Shown: piece by piece, positions 7,304 to 15,413 of the stretch
How the letters are laid out: each line of letters starts with the position of its first letter
Position numbering within the stretch: the first letter of the stretch is position 1
Assembly: GCF_900323515.1 (NCBI RefSeq)
Contig: NZ_OOGT01000015.1
Span: 1-32,944, forward strand
From: Acinetobacter stercoris
Lineage (GTDB): Bacteria; Pseudomonadota; Gammaproteobacteria; Pseudomonadales; Moraxellaceae
Direction: 5' to 3'
Length of the DNA: 32,944 nucleotides
Notes under the pieces: generated by a model
The model's input: only the letters and a program-made list of their open reading frames with translations
What the model was told of the DNA's origin: nothing
Database searches by the model: none
Position numbers and translations under genes: made by a program

Positions 7304-8623
7304 TTAGTCGTCAGTAATTAAGCTATTTTTCTTGGTATCTTTCATAAAAATATAAGTAATGAGTGAAAGACCAATCATCAACGTAATGTAGTAAAAAAAG
7401 TAATTTTCATGTCCGGCATTTTTAAAGCTCAATGCAACCAACTCAGCTGTGCCACCAAAAATTGTATTGGCAAGCGCATAAGGTAAGGCAACACCTAAGG
7501 CACGAATATGTGGAGGGAATAATTCAGCTTTTACAACAGCATTAATAGCCGTATAGCCTGTTACAATAATCATGCCGCTCATACATAAGAAGAAAGCTGT
7601 TGTGCTATCCGTAGTTTGACCGAGATAATTAAAAATAGGAATGGTAAATAAAACACCCAGTACACCAAATGCAATCATAATTAGTTTACGGCCAATTTTA
7701 TCGGAAAGTGCACCTACAGCGGGCTGGATTAGCATAAAGATAAAGATAGCAGCGGTCGTAATCTCTGTAGCGGTGGATTTATCAAATCCAGAGGTGTTTA
7801 CCAGATATTTTTGCAAATAAGTTGTGAACGTATTAAATGCAAGTGTACCACCAGCAGTCAGCATAATGACTGTAAATGCCTGCTTAGGGTATTGGGTAAA
7901 CAAGGTGAATGCCCCGCTTTTAGGACCTCCTTTTTTTGCCTGTTCCTGAACCATTTTAGAGGATTGTGTTTCCACAAGACCACGTCGAATCCAGAATACA
8001 ACAATTGCTAAAAGTGCCCCGATTAGAAATGGAATGCGCCAGCCCCATGCATGTAGCTCAGACTCATCCAGAGTATGTTGTAAAATGATCAGTACACAAA
8101 GTGCGAAAAGCTGACCAGAAATTAAGGTGACATATTGGAAACTAGAGAAAAATCCACGATGGTCTTTACCTGCCATTTCCGAAAGATATGTTGCACTCGA
8201 TCCGTATTCTCCGCCGACACTCAAACCTTGTAAAAGTCGGGCAAAAAGTAATAATGCAGGGGCAAGCATACCAACTGAATCATATGTGGGTGCACATGCA
8301 ATAATTAGAGACCCGATACACATCAATGAGACAGACAGTGTTAGGCCTGCTTTACGCCCTTTACGGTCAGCGTAAATGCCCATGATCCATGCACCAATAG
8401 GTCGCATCAGGAAGCCCAGAGCAAATACTGCGGCAGCTTGAAGGAGTTTGACTGTATCATTTCCTTCTGGAAAGAAAACAGGTGCAAAATAAAGAGTAAA
8501 AGCGGCATAAACATACCAGTCGTACCATTCGACCAGATTGCCTGCTGAACCCCCTAGTATAGATTTGAAACGAGTTTTTCTATCAAGTTGCGTAGTGGCG
8601 ACTTGAGGAGATAGATTTGACAC
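7304..8623 (-). CDS. kgtP: 2-oxoglutarate:H+ symporter, MHS family of the major facilitator superfamily
   Basis: A 439-residue inner-membrane transporter with twelve predicted membrane segments. It follows E. coli KgtP closely along its length: GNLVEWYDWYVY in helix 1, GFLMRPIG, the loop motif DRKGRK, LLQGLSVGGEYG, FQYVTLISGQL, GALSDKIGRK and KAELFP..RALGV. MHS members carry mono- and dicarboxylates or osmolytes; 2-oxoglutarate is the best guess from overall resemblance. The start is GTG 8623 with GAGGAA six bases upstream on the minus strand. It diverges from glpD across a 545-bp gap and has a terminator downstream. No cognate sensor kinase or regulator gene is adjacent. Confidence 0.85.
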   Translation of the reverse strand: MSNLSPQVATTQLDRKTRFKSILGGSAGNLVEWYDWYVYAAFTLYFAPVFFPEGNDTVKLLQAAAVFALGFLMRPIGAWIMGIYADRKGRKAGLTLSVSLMCIGSLIIACAPTYDSVGMLAPALLLFARLLQGLSVGGEYGSSATYLSEMAGKDHRGFFSSFQYVTLISGQLFALCVLIILQHTLDESELHAWGWRIPFLIGALLAIVVFWIRRGLVETQSSKMVQEQAKKGGPKSGAFTLFTQYPKQAFTVIMLTAGGTLAFNTFTTYLQKYLVNTSGFDKSTATEITTAAIFIFMLIQPAVGALSDKIGRKLIMIAFGVLGVLFTIPIFNYLGQTTDSTTAFFLCMSGMIIVTGYTAINAVVKAELFPPHIRALGVALPYALANTIFGGTAELVALSFKNAGHENYFFYYITLMIGLSLITYIFMKDTKKNSLITDD

Positions 8624-9168
8624 AACAATTCCTCAGAAGAATGTTGGCAAAACACATACTTTTAATTTTTCAACAGAGAGCAAAAAACTAAAAAAATGTA
8701 TTTTGAACGTACAAGAAAGGAGAAACAAAAAATTACAAAACCGTTATACGCCTACCCGATTGGGGTATTTATTCGACTTTAGTTGTATATTTGCCTAAAT
8801 TGTATACATTTACTTTTTAAAGGTTCTTATATGCTAAATTGAGTATGTCTAATTTCGTGATTTTGAATAAATTGAATGAAATATCACATTACTGTTGGTG
8901 TAATTTTAAACTGATGCAAAGATGAAACCAGGTTTATTCGAACTTATAGATGATATTTTAAAAGATAACATTCGAGATCAAATACTTTAATAATTGATTG
9001 AAAAATCTGGTTCTAGAATAATTACGGTCACCAATGAATACTTATTCAAATCTGCATAAGAATTGTAATTTTTTCTTTATTTTTAATCGAAATTTAACGC
9101 AGTTGTGCATACTATTTTTATAAGTGAAAACAATGGGTTGGCCATATATGCGAAATGAAGAGTCTGTA
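8624..9168. other. Intergenic region between kgtP and glpD
   Basis: A 545-bp AT-rich gap between divergent genes that must carry both promoters. It contains a short dyad TACCC-GATTG-GGGTA at 8753-8767 and repeated TTGTATA-like words around 8783-8811. Two tiny open frames overlap by ATGA (8845-8925, 26 codons; 8922-8990, 22 codons). They have no recognisable product and may be remnants of a lost gene or chance. Confidence 0.5.
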
Positions 9169-10680
9169 GTGAATAAGATTTATGATATTGCAGTTATTGG
9201 TGGCGGTATTAATGGAGTCGGGATTGCCAATGATGCTGCTGGTCGAGGCTTGTCTGTTTTTCTTTGTGAAAAGGATGATTTTGCAAGTCATACCTCATCT
9301 GCAAGCAGCAAACTGATTCACGGTGGATTACGTTATTTGGAACATAAAGAATTCCGTTTAGTTCGAGAAGCACTATCTGAAAGAGAGGTTTTACTTAAGA
9401 AGGCTCCGCATATTATACGTCCAATGCGTTTTATCATGCCGCATCAACCATATTTAAGACCTGCTTGGTTAATTCGAACAGGACTGTTTTTTTATGATCA
9501 TTTAGGTAAGCGAGAAAGTCTGGCGGGGTCAAACAATGTTTTTTTTGATCCAGAAACGAGTCCTTTGAAACCTGAGATATTACGTGGTTTTGAGTATTCT
9601 GATTGTGCAGTTGATGATGCACGTCTGGTCATTTTAAATGCGATACAAGCAAGAGAAAAAGGTGCAAAACTGGTAACACGAACGAAATGCTTAACAGCAT
9701 ACCGTGAGAATGGACTTTGGCAAGTGGAGCTGGAAAATGAAACGGGAATATATAGGATTCAAGCTAAGGCTTTAGTTAATGCTGCTGGCCCATGGGTGGC
9801 TTCGTTTATTCAGGATCATTTAAACCTTCAACCCGAATATGCTATTCGTCTAGTTCAGGGGAGTCATATTATTGTTCCAAAACTACACGATGATTCCAAA
9901 GCTTTTATTTTACAAAACGATGATGGTCGCATTGTTTTTGCTATTCCATATTTAGAGCATTATACATTAATTGGAACAACAGATCAGGAATATAGAGGTG
10001 ATCCAAATCGCATCAAGATTACTCAATCTGAGATAGATTATTTGATAAAAGTGAGTAATGATCATTTTAAAAAGCAGCTTTCTCCTGATGACATCATAAC
10101 TACATTTTCAGGGGTAAGGCCTCTATATGATGATGAGTCAGATAATCCGTCAGCAGTTACAAGAGATTACACATTGTCTTTATCCAAAGGCAATGAAGGG
10201 GATGCTCCTCTATTATCTGTATTTGGGGGAAAATTGACCACTTATCGAAAATTGGCTGAGTCAGCATTAGATCTATTACATCCTTATTTTAAATCTATGC
10301 AAGCCCGTTGGACTGCAACAACGATGTTACCTGGCGGAGAAAATATGCTTTCTGTGGATGATTTGGCTCAATACATTCAGGATAAAATAGTTGAGGCACC
10401 AGCCGAACTTGCTAAACGCCTGACACATGCATATGGTTCTCGTGTTTGGGGTATTCTAAAACATGCCAAATCTATACAGGATTTCGGGCAGCATTTCGGG
10501 CATGGGTTGTTTGAAAATGAAGTTGAGTATCTGGTAGATGTAGAATGGGCTGTAACAGCAGAAGATATTTTATGGCGGCGTAGTAAATTGGGAATGCAGT
10601 TCACTGAACCAGAAATATCAATATTAAATGAATACTTACAGGATCTGCATACTAGACGGGAAAGAGAACAAGCGGCTTAA
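9169..10680 (+). CDS. glpD: Aerobic glycerol-3-phosphate dehydrogenase
   Basis: A 503-residue FAD enzyme that oxidises sn-glycerol-3-phosphate to dihydroxyacetone phosphate and passes electrons to quinone at the inner membrane. The dinucleotide-binding motif IAVIGGGINGVGIANDAAGRG-type fold is at the N-terminus, then SSASSKLIHGGLRYLE near residue 60, GPWVASFIQ near 205, and GGKLTTYRKLAE near 350. The C-terminal helical domain ends with ILWRRSKLGM. I prefer the GTG at 9169, with a GAAGAG ribosome site, because it gives MNKIYDIAVIGGG, matching the short E. coli N-terminus and its 501-residue length; GTG 9124, ATG 9133 and ATG 9148 are in-frame alternatives. No glpK, glpF or glpR lies nearby. Confidence 0.93.
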   Translation: MNKIYDIAVIGGGINGVGIANDAAGRGLSVFLCEKDDFASHTSSASSKLIHGGLRYLEHKEFRLVREALSEREVLLKKAPHIIRPMRFIMPHQPYLRPAWLIRTGLFFYDHLGKRESLAGSNNVFFDPETSPLKPEILRGFEYSDCAVDDARLVILNAIQAREKGAKLVTRTKCLTAYRENGLWQVELENETGIYRIQAKALVNAAGPWVASFIQDHLNLQPEYAIRLVQGSHIIVPKLHDDSKAFILQNDDGRIVFAIPYLEHYTLIGTTDQEYRGDPNRIKITQSEIDYLIKVSNDHFKKQLSPDDIITTFSGVRPLYDDESDNPSAVTRDYTLSLSKGNEGDAPLLSVFGGKLTTYRKLAESALDLLHPYFKSMQARWTATTMLPGGENMLSVDDLAQYIQDKIVEAPAELAKRLTHAYGSRVWGILKHAKSIQDFGQHFGHGLFENEVEYLVDVEWAVTAEDILWRRSKLGMQFTEPEISILNEYLQDLHTRREREQAA

Positions 10681-10681
10681 G

Positions 10682-10711
10682 GCAAGCACGCCGAAACGTG
10701 CTATAGCTTGC
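10682..10711. terminator. Hairpin between glpD and rsmI
   Basis: Nested inverted repeats AGCACG/CGTGCT (10685-10690, 10697-10702) and GCAAGC/GCTTGC (10682-10687, 10706-10711) lie between the convergent genes. The T tract is weak on both strands. Confidence 0.5.
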
Positions 10712-10730
10712 TTGATTTAAAGGTACAAAT

Positions 10731-11570
10731 CTAGACTTTATCACTGAGTTCCAGGGCGCGTTGATAAGCAACTTTCTTTTTTATTCCAGTGAGATCAGCT
10801 GCTAGTTGTGAGGCAGCTTTAACGGACAAGTCTTGCAGTAAGCGAGTAAGAAGCTCATCAAGTTTTTCCTGATCCAAATTCTTTTCTTCTGGAGCACCAC
10901 CAATAACCAGAACAATTTCACCTTTTTGCTGATTGTGATCATTTTCAATAAAAGCCACTAACTCTTGCAATGTCATTTTTCGGATGGTTTCAAATGTTTT
11001 AGTAATCTCTCGGGCAAAGCCTACAGGACGATCATTTCCAAAAACATTTGCCATATCTTTTACACACTCCAGTATTCGATGGGGAGCTTCATAGATGATC
11101 ATGGTTTGTGTTTCATTTTTTAATTTTTCGAGCTGAATTAGACGCTGTGATTGTTTAGAAGACAAAAAACCCTCAAAGCTAAATCGATCACTCGGTAAAC
11201 CGACTGCAGAAAGTGCCGCGATAGCTGCACAAGCACCAGGTATAGGAACGACTTTGATCCCATTCTCTTGGGCAGCACGAACCAGTTTAAAACCAGGGTC
11301 ACTAATCAAAGGAGTTCCAGCATCACTGACAAGCGCCAGATTTTCTCCATTTTTAAGCTTTTCTATGAGAATATCAATTTTATTGCTTTCATTATGATCA
11401 TGACATGCCGTTAAGGGAGTAGATATATTATAATGCTTTAATAATTGAGCAGATTGGCGTGTATCTTCTGCTGCGATAAGAGAAACAGACTTAAGAATTT
11501 CAATAGAACGAAAAGTCATATCATCTAAGTGCCCAATAGGGGTTGCTACTACAAATAACTGAGCACTCAT
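10731..11570 (-). CDS. rsmI: 16S rRNA (cytidine1402-2'-O)-methyltransferase
   Basis: A 279-residue SAM-dependent enzyme of the tetrapyrrole-methylase fold that 2'-O-methylates C1402 in the ribosomal decoding centre. Family marks are LFVVATPIGHLDDMT at the N-terminus (TPIGNLxD in most relatives), AAEDTR near residue 38, LVSDAGTPLISDPG near 80 and VPIPGACAAIAAL near 110. The start is ATG 11570, with GGAG eight bases upstream; the frame stays open upstream for 25 more codons but without similarity. It diverges from lpoA with only 12 bases between the start codons, as rsmI (yraL) diverges from lpoA (yraM) in E. coli, so the promoters must overlap coding sequence of the neighbour. Confidence 0.95.
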   Translation of the reverse strand: MSAQLFVVATPIGHLDDMTFRSIEILKSVSLIAAEDTRQSAQLLKHYNISTPLTACHDHNESNKIDILIEKLKNGENLALVSDAGTPLISDPGFKLVRAAQENGIKVVPIPGACAAIAALSAVGLPSDRFSFEGFLSSKQSQRLIQLEKLKNETQTMIIYEAPHRILECVKDMANVFGNDRPVGFAREITKTFETIRKMTLQELVAFIENDHNQQKGEIVLVIGGAPEEKNLDQEKLDELLTRLLQDLSVKAASQLAADLTGIKKKVAYQRALELSDKV

Positions 11571-11582
11571 AGGTTTAGCTCC

Positions 11583-12518
11583 ATGATAATTAAGAAAAGA
11601 AGTGTATTGGCTGTGATCATGTGCAGTGTGGTTTATCAGGCACATGCGGACGTTTTGGTTATTCTACCCGAATCAGGGCCTCTGGCGCGAGCTGGTTTAA
11701 GTGTAAAACAAGGGTTTACTCGGTCATATCAAAGTTCACATAATATTACTCGTATAAAATTTGTGGATGAAACCAGTGCCAGTATTCCCAAATTGCTTAA
11801 GAAAAATATTACCAGGAAAACAAATTTTGTGGTTGGACCTTTAACTCCAGATCATGTTGAACAGTTAATCAAGACAAATCCTAAAATCAAAGTATTGGCT
11901 TTGAATCAGAATAGTCGCGAGCATCGAAATGTACTGCAATTTAGCTTGTCTAAGTTTGAAGATGCAAAAGCATTAGCTGGAGTTATTTCGAAAGATAAAA
12001 TTGAACAACTTTATGTGTATCGTGAGGAAAACTCAAAGAATGAAACTGAGCAATTCTTGCTTGCTTATATGGGGCAAAGTCCAACTAAAGTGCAAATTGT
12101 TGATAAATTGCCAAGAAAATTGAAAAAAAATGAAGGGGTACTGTTTTTAGGTAAATATGAATGGCTCATGGCTATAGATAAATTGCCTAAAAAGCGGATT
12201 TATATTCAACCTATATCGATTGAAGAAAATAAACCTTTGCCTATAGGGGTGAAGTTTTGTGATTTGCCAGCATTGTATGAAAAACCATGGAAAGAAAAAC
12301 TTCAAGCATATCAAATGGAACCAACTTCGTATGCATATAAAAGACTTATTGCATTTGGTGCAGATGCATGGCAAATTACTGAACACAGTCTTGATTTTTC
12401 TCAGTCAAACCGCATGATTTTTAATGGTATGACTGGAAATATTTTAATCGAGAATAATCAGATACAACGTGCTCCACATTGTTATGAACAAACAAGATGG
12501 GCGCTTAAGGTTTTGTGA
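11583..12518 (+). CDS. lpoA: LpoA-like penicillin-binding protein activator, short form
   Basis: A 311-residue exported protein with a type I periplasmic-binding-protein fold like the C-terminal domain of LpoA, the activator of PBP1a in peptidoglycan synthesis. Marks are VLVILPESGPLARAGLSVKQG after the signal peptide, FVVGPLTPDHVEQL near residue 82, VLALNQ near 103 and FGADAWQI near 258. E. coli LpoA is about 680 residues with an N-terminal TPR-like domain; that domain is absent here. The signal sequence ends AHA-D and lacks a proper lipobox (the only nearby Cys, C14, is in VIMC), so the protein may be soluble in the periplasm. yraN follows after nine bases. The position beside rsmI supports the call; activity on PBP1a is inferred. 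Confidence 0.78.
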   Translation: MIIKKRSVLAVIMCSVVYQAHADVLVILPESGPLARAGLSVKQGFTRSYQSSHNITRIKFVDETSASIPKLLKKNITRKTNFVVGPLTPDHVEQLIKTNPKIKVLALNQNSREHRNVLQFSLSKFEDAKALAGVISKDKIEQLYVYREENSKNETEQFLLAYMGQSPTKVQIVDKLPRKLKKNEGVLFLGKYEWLMAIDKLPKKRIYIQPISIEENKPLPIGVKFCDLPALYEKPWKEKLQAYQMEPTSYAYKRLIAFGADAWQITEHSLDFSQSNRMIFNGMTGNILIENNQIQRAPHCYEQTRWALKVL

Positions 12519-12527
12519 GGATATATT

Positions 12528-12944
12528 TTGCAAAAACAGCTTGGGGATTGGGGTGAACAAAAAGCAGTGATGCTGTTAAAGCAAGCTGGTTATGAGATTA
12601 TTGCCCAAAATTTTCATTCCCGTTTTGGTGAGATTGATATTATTGCAAAGCAGGCGGATCATCTGACATTTATAGAGGTCAAAGCGCGTTCAAAGACAAG
12701 TTATGGTCGTGCCAATGAAGTTATTTCAAAGAACAAGATCCAGAAAATTATAAAAACAGCGCAGTATTTTTTAGCTGAACATTCATCATTTTCACAATTT
12801 TCCTGTCAATTTGATGTAATTTGTATTGATTTTTATGATGTCGTTGCAAAAAGAGTACAGCAAGACTTTTCAAAACTTGTCTATGATTTGCAATGGATTG
12901 ATAATGCATTTACTTTGGATGATGAGTTATTTAATCTTGAATGA
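12528..12944 (+). CDS. yraN: YraN/UPF0102 family putative endonuclease-fold protein
   Basis: A 138-residue protein of the UPF0102 family, which has a restriction-endonuclease-like fold. The typical block is visible: GEQKAVMLLKQAGY, then FGEIDIIAK with the acidic pair, then FIEVKAR with the EVK motif, followed by a lysine-rich helix. The cellular role of the family is unsettled. The start is TTG 12528 with GAGG seven bases upstream, overlapping the lpoA stop. It is the second gene of the lpoA-yraN-dolP run. All motif residues appear intact. Confidence 0.92.
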   Translation: MQKQLGDWGEQKAVMLLKQAGYEIIAQNFHSRFGEIDIIAKQADHLTFIEVKARSKTSYGRANEVISKNKIQKIIKTAQYFLAEHSSFSQFSCQFDVICIDFYDVVAKRVQQDFSKLVYDLQWIDNAFTLDDELFNLE

Positions 12945-13008
12945 GTAAGTCAATAATAAATGCTCTGGATTGAGAAGCTTGCGTCATTTTGGATAGGAGT
13001 TTGAATTA

Positions 13009-13677
13009 GTGTTTAATCGTATTGCAGTGACTTTGCTTTGTGTTGCAAGTTTATCAGGTTGTGCAAGTTTGATTTCAAAAGGGACTGGCTCTAATCCAGT
13101 CGGTACTGAAAGTGGAGTTCGCTCACTTGGGCAGGTGTTTATTGATTCTTCAATTGAACGTACTGCAAAGATAAACTTGTATAAGCTAGACACACGTTTT
13201 AAGCAATCCAGAGTGAATATTGTGAGCTTTCATAGCAATGTCTTACTTACGGGACAGGTTCCAGATGCACATTTAAAACAACTGGCTGAAGACAATGTTC
13301 GTGCTATGAGTGATGTGAAAGCTGTTCATAACTACATTACAATTGGTAATCAGATTGGTTACGGTACTATCATGCAAGATGCAACTGTAACTGCAAATAC
13401 GCGTGGTTTAATTATGCGTGCGCAAGTAGTATCAGATAGTAAAGTTGCGGTACATACAGAAGATGGCGTGCTTTATGTCATGGGGCGTTTGAATAATGCC
13501 GAATCACGTGATTTGAATGATGTCCTTCAAAAAGTGGGCAATGTGACTAAAATTGTTACTTTGATTGATAATACTGAGGAACCTGGTTCTGGTACGCAAA
13601 GTTCTGCATTGACATCAGGAGCAACAACTCAACCTTTGGAACAAACCCCTGTCGCTATTGATCCAAATGCGCAATAA
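13009..13677 (+). CDS. dolP: BON-domain outer-membrane lipoprotein, DolP (YraP)-like
   Basis: A 222-residue lipoprotein with signal peptide and LSGC lipobox (C18). Two BON domains follow, at about residues 50-115 (ending VKAVHNYITIG) and 120-185 (containing GVLYVMGRLNNAESRDL and VTKIVTLID). DolP-type proteins sit on the inner face of the outer membrane and support envelope integrity; the E. coli protein is about 190 residues. The extra length here is a Ser/Thr/Gln-rich C-terminal tail. The start is GTG 13009 with AGGAG nine bases upstream; a GTG start needs this check because no ATG is suitable. In E. coli diaA lies between yraN and dolP, but here only 64 bases separate them. Confidence 0.85.
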   Translation: MFNRIAVTLLCVASLSGCASLISKGTGSNPVGTESGVRSLGQVFIDSSIERTAKINLYKLDTRFKQSRVNIVSFHSNVLLTGQVPDAHLKQLAEDNVRAMSDVKAVHNYITIGNQIGYGTIMQDATVTANTRGLIMRAQVVSDSKVAVHTEDGVLYVMGRLNNAESRDLNDVLQKVGNVTKIVTLIDNTEEPGSGTQSSALTSGATTQPLEQTPVAIDPNAQ

Positions 13678-13696
13678 CCTGTTTGTGAATTAAATT

Positions 13697-14578
13697 ATGC
13701 CCCGTCAAATCAGTATGGTGAAATCAAGACTTGTGTCCAAAATAGGGCAGGTACAGCTAAAGCTTAAGGATTTTAGATATTATGACTTGGCGAGTTATGC
13801 CATCAATGGGTTAACGTCACGAAAGGGTTACTATTTTCATAAAAATATTGCTTATGGGCTAAAGGCAAGGCAAAGATTAGATTTGTTTCGTAGCAAAAGC
13901 CCCCATCAGAAACGTCCTTTAATTGTATTTGTATATGGTGGGGCATGGTCACATGGTGATAAGAAAGCCTATAAATTTGTAGGTGAGGCTTTTGCTAAAG
14001 AAGGCTTTGATGTTGCCGTGATCAACTATCATTTAGCACCTGAACATATTTTTCCAAGCTATGTTGATGATTTGACACTTGCAATAAATTTTTTATCGCA
14101 ACAAAAGCAAAAACTGGAAATTTCATCAGATAATATCGTATTGATGGGGCATTCGGCCGGGGCGTTTAATTTAATGTCAGCCTTATACCATCCATCTCCC
14201 TATGAAAAAACAGATCTGGATAATATTAAAGCAGTTGTCGGTATAGCTGGACCTTATCATTTTGATTATAAAGGAGATCCTCTGGCTCAGGATGCATTTG
14301 ATCAAAGCGTTCCTTTTCAGCAAGTTATGCCTTATTATTTTGTTAAATCCAATCAGATCAGACACTATTTGCTGACTGCTGAAAATGACAAGATAGTTCG
14401 CGATAGTAATAGCATTGATATGCAAAACATGTTGAAACAACATGGTAATCACTGTGAAATTCGAACAATTCCAAAGACAGGGCATGTAACGATCATGGGG
14501 AGTATTTCCAGTCTATTCAGCCCATTTTTTTCCACTAAATCCCAGATTCTTCAATGTCTTGATGAAACATTTAATTGA
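13697..14578 (+). CDS. Alpha/beta-hydrolase, esterase-type
   Basis: A 293-residue alpha/beta-hydrolase, probably a carboxylesterase of the BD-FAE/hormone-sensitive-lipase-like group. The oxyanion motif is VYGGAWSHGDK near residue 78, the nucleophile S153 is in GHSAGAF, the acid is probably the Asp in ENDKIVRD near 235, and the histidine is in KTGHVTI near 258. There is no obvious signal peptide, so it is probably cytosolic. The start ATG 13697 has a weak ribosome site; ATG 13715 is an alternative. It begins 19 bases after dolP and may be read through from that operon, with a strong terminator downstream. The substrate is unknown. Confidence 0.8.
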   Translation: MPRQISMVKSRLVSKIGQVQLKLKDFRYYDLASYAINGLTSRKGYYFHKNIAYGLKARQRLDLFRSKSPHQKRPLIVFVYGGAWSHGDKKAYKFVGEAFAKEGFDVAVINYHLAPEHIFPSYVDDLTLAINFLSQQKQKLEISSDNIVLMGHSAGAFNLMSALYHPSPYEKTDLDNIKAVVGIAGPYHFDYKGDPLAQDAFDQSVPFQQVMPYYFVKSNQIRHYLLTAENDKIVRDSNSIDMQNMLKQHGNHCEIRTIPKTGHVTIMGSISSLFSPFFSTKSQILQCLDETFN

Positions 14579-14612
14579 AGATTATTAACTTTAGGGAAAT
14601 AGATGCTGACTA

Positions 14613-14640
14613 GCATTAGAAATGCTGTCATTTCCAATGC
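14613..14640. repeat. Imperfect inverted repeat upstream of the terminator
   Basis: GCATTAGAAATG (14613-14624), loop CTGT, CATTTCCAATGC (14629-14640): twelve positions with one mismatch. It lies between the esterase stop and the terminator hairpin. Confidence 0.5.
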
Positions 14641-14647
14641 TCTCAAT

Positions 14648-14675
14648 AAAAAGATGCCTGTCAAGGCATCTTTTT
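14648..14675. terminator. Bidirectional terminator between the esterase gene and nudC
   Basis: AAAAAGATGCC (14648-14658), loop TGTCAA, GGCATCTTTTT (14665-14675): a perfect 11-bp stem with T tracts on both strands. It overlaps the last codons of nudC. Confidence 0.88.
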
Positions 14676-15413
14676 ATTATGTATCACATGTTCAATCATG
14701 GCATGTGCGATACTTCCTGCAAAAGGTGTTTCAGGTAGCTGATCAAATTTGAAAAATTGAGCATCACTAATTTCTTCTTCTTGTAGTTTGATTTCACCAG
14801 ATTCATATTCAGCTTTAAATGCAAGCATCAAATTACTTGGAAATGGCCAGGGCTGACTTGAAAGATATTGTATATTTTTAACGTTAATTCCAACTTCTTC
14901 TAGCGTTTCACGTGCTACAGCTTCTTCCAGTGTTTCACCGACCTCTACAAACCCAGCAATAAGACCATACATATTGCCTTTATTGCGGGCATTTTTTGCC
15001 AATAGAATTTCATCCGTGCCTTTAGTAATCACCGTAATGACACAGGGTTGCACTCTAGGATACTGTCGATAGCCACAAGCAGGGCAGACCATTGCATATT
15101 CAGTTGAATGAACTTCTGTTTCATGACCACAATGGCTACAAAATTTATGATTTCGTCTCCACTCAAGAAGCTGAACAGCACGACTAGCTTGTTCAAACTG
15201 AGCTCTTGTCCATTGGGCAATAAGCTGACGTATTGGTATTAGCTGATAACCCTCTGGTATAGCTTCATCATCGAGTAAATCCCGTGCAATAACTTGATCA
15301 CCTGAACTGAAAATGAGATCACTTGCCAATTTTTCGACCTTGGGAAGTTGAAAATTATCATCAACAAGAAGCTTATGATTATAAAAAATATAGGCAAGTG
15401 ATAAATTTGACAT
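14661..15413 (-). CDS. nudC: NADH pyrophosphatase/RNA deNADding Nudix hydrolase
   Basis: A 250-residue Nudix enzyme that splits NAD(H) to NMN(H) and AMP, and in E. coli also removes NAD caps from RNA. A four-cysteine zinc ribbon is present (CSHCG ... CPACG, near residues 93-115), followed by the Nudix box GFVEVGETLEEAVARETLEEVGI near 155-177, and the NudC signature SQPWPFPSNLM near 187. The start ATG at 15413 directly follows the fimL stop (TAAATG), so translation is probably coupled to fimL. The same two genes are neighbours in Pseudomonas aeruginosa. All expected catalytic glutamates of the Nudix box are present. Confidence 0.95.
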   Translation of the reverse strand: MSNLSLAYIFYNHKLLVDDNFQLPKVEKLASDLIFSSGDQVIARDLLDDEAIPEGYQLIPIRQLIAQWTRAQFEQASRAVQLLEWRRNHKFCSHCGHETEVHSTEYAMVCPACGYRQYPRVQPCVITVITKGTDEILLAKNARNKGNMYGLIAGFVEVGETLEEAVARETLEEVGINVKNIQYLSSQPWPFPSNLMLAFKAEYESGEIKLQEEEISDAQFFKFDQLPETPFAGSIAHAMIEHVIHNKKMP

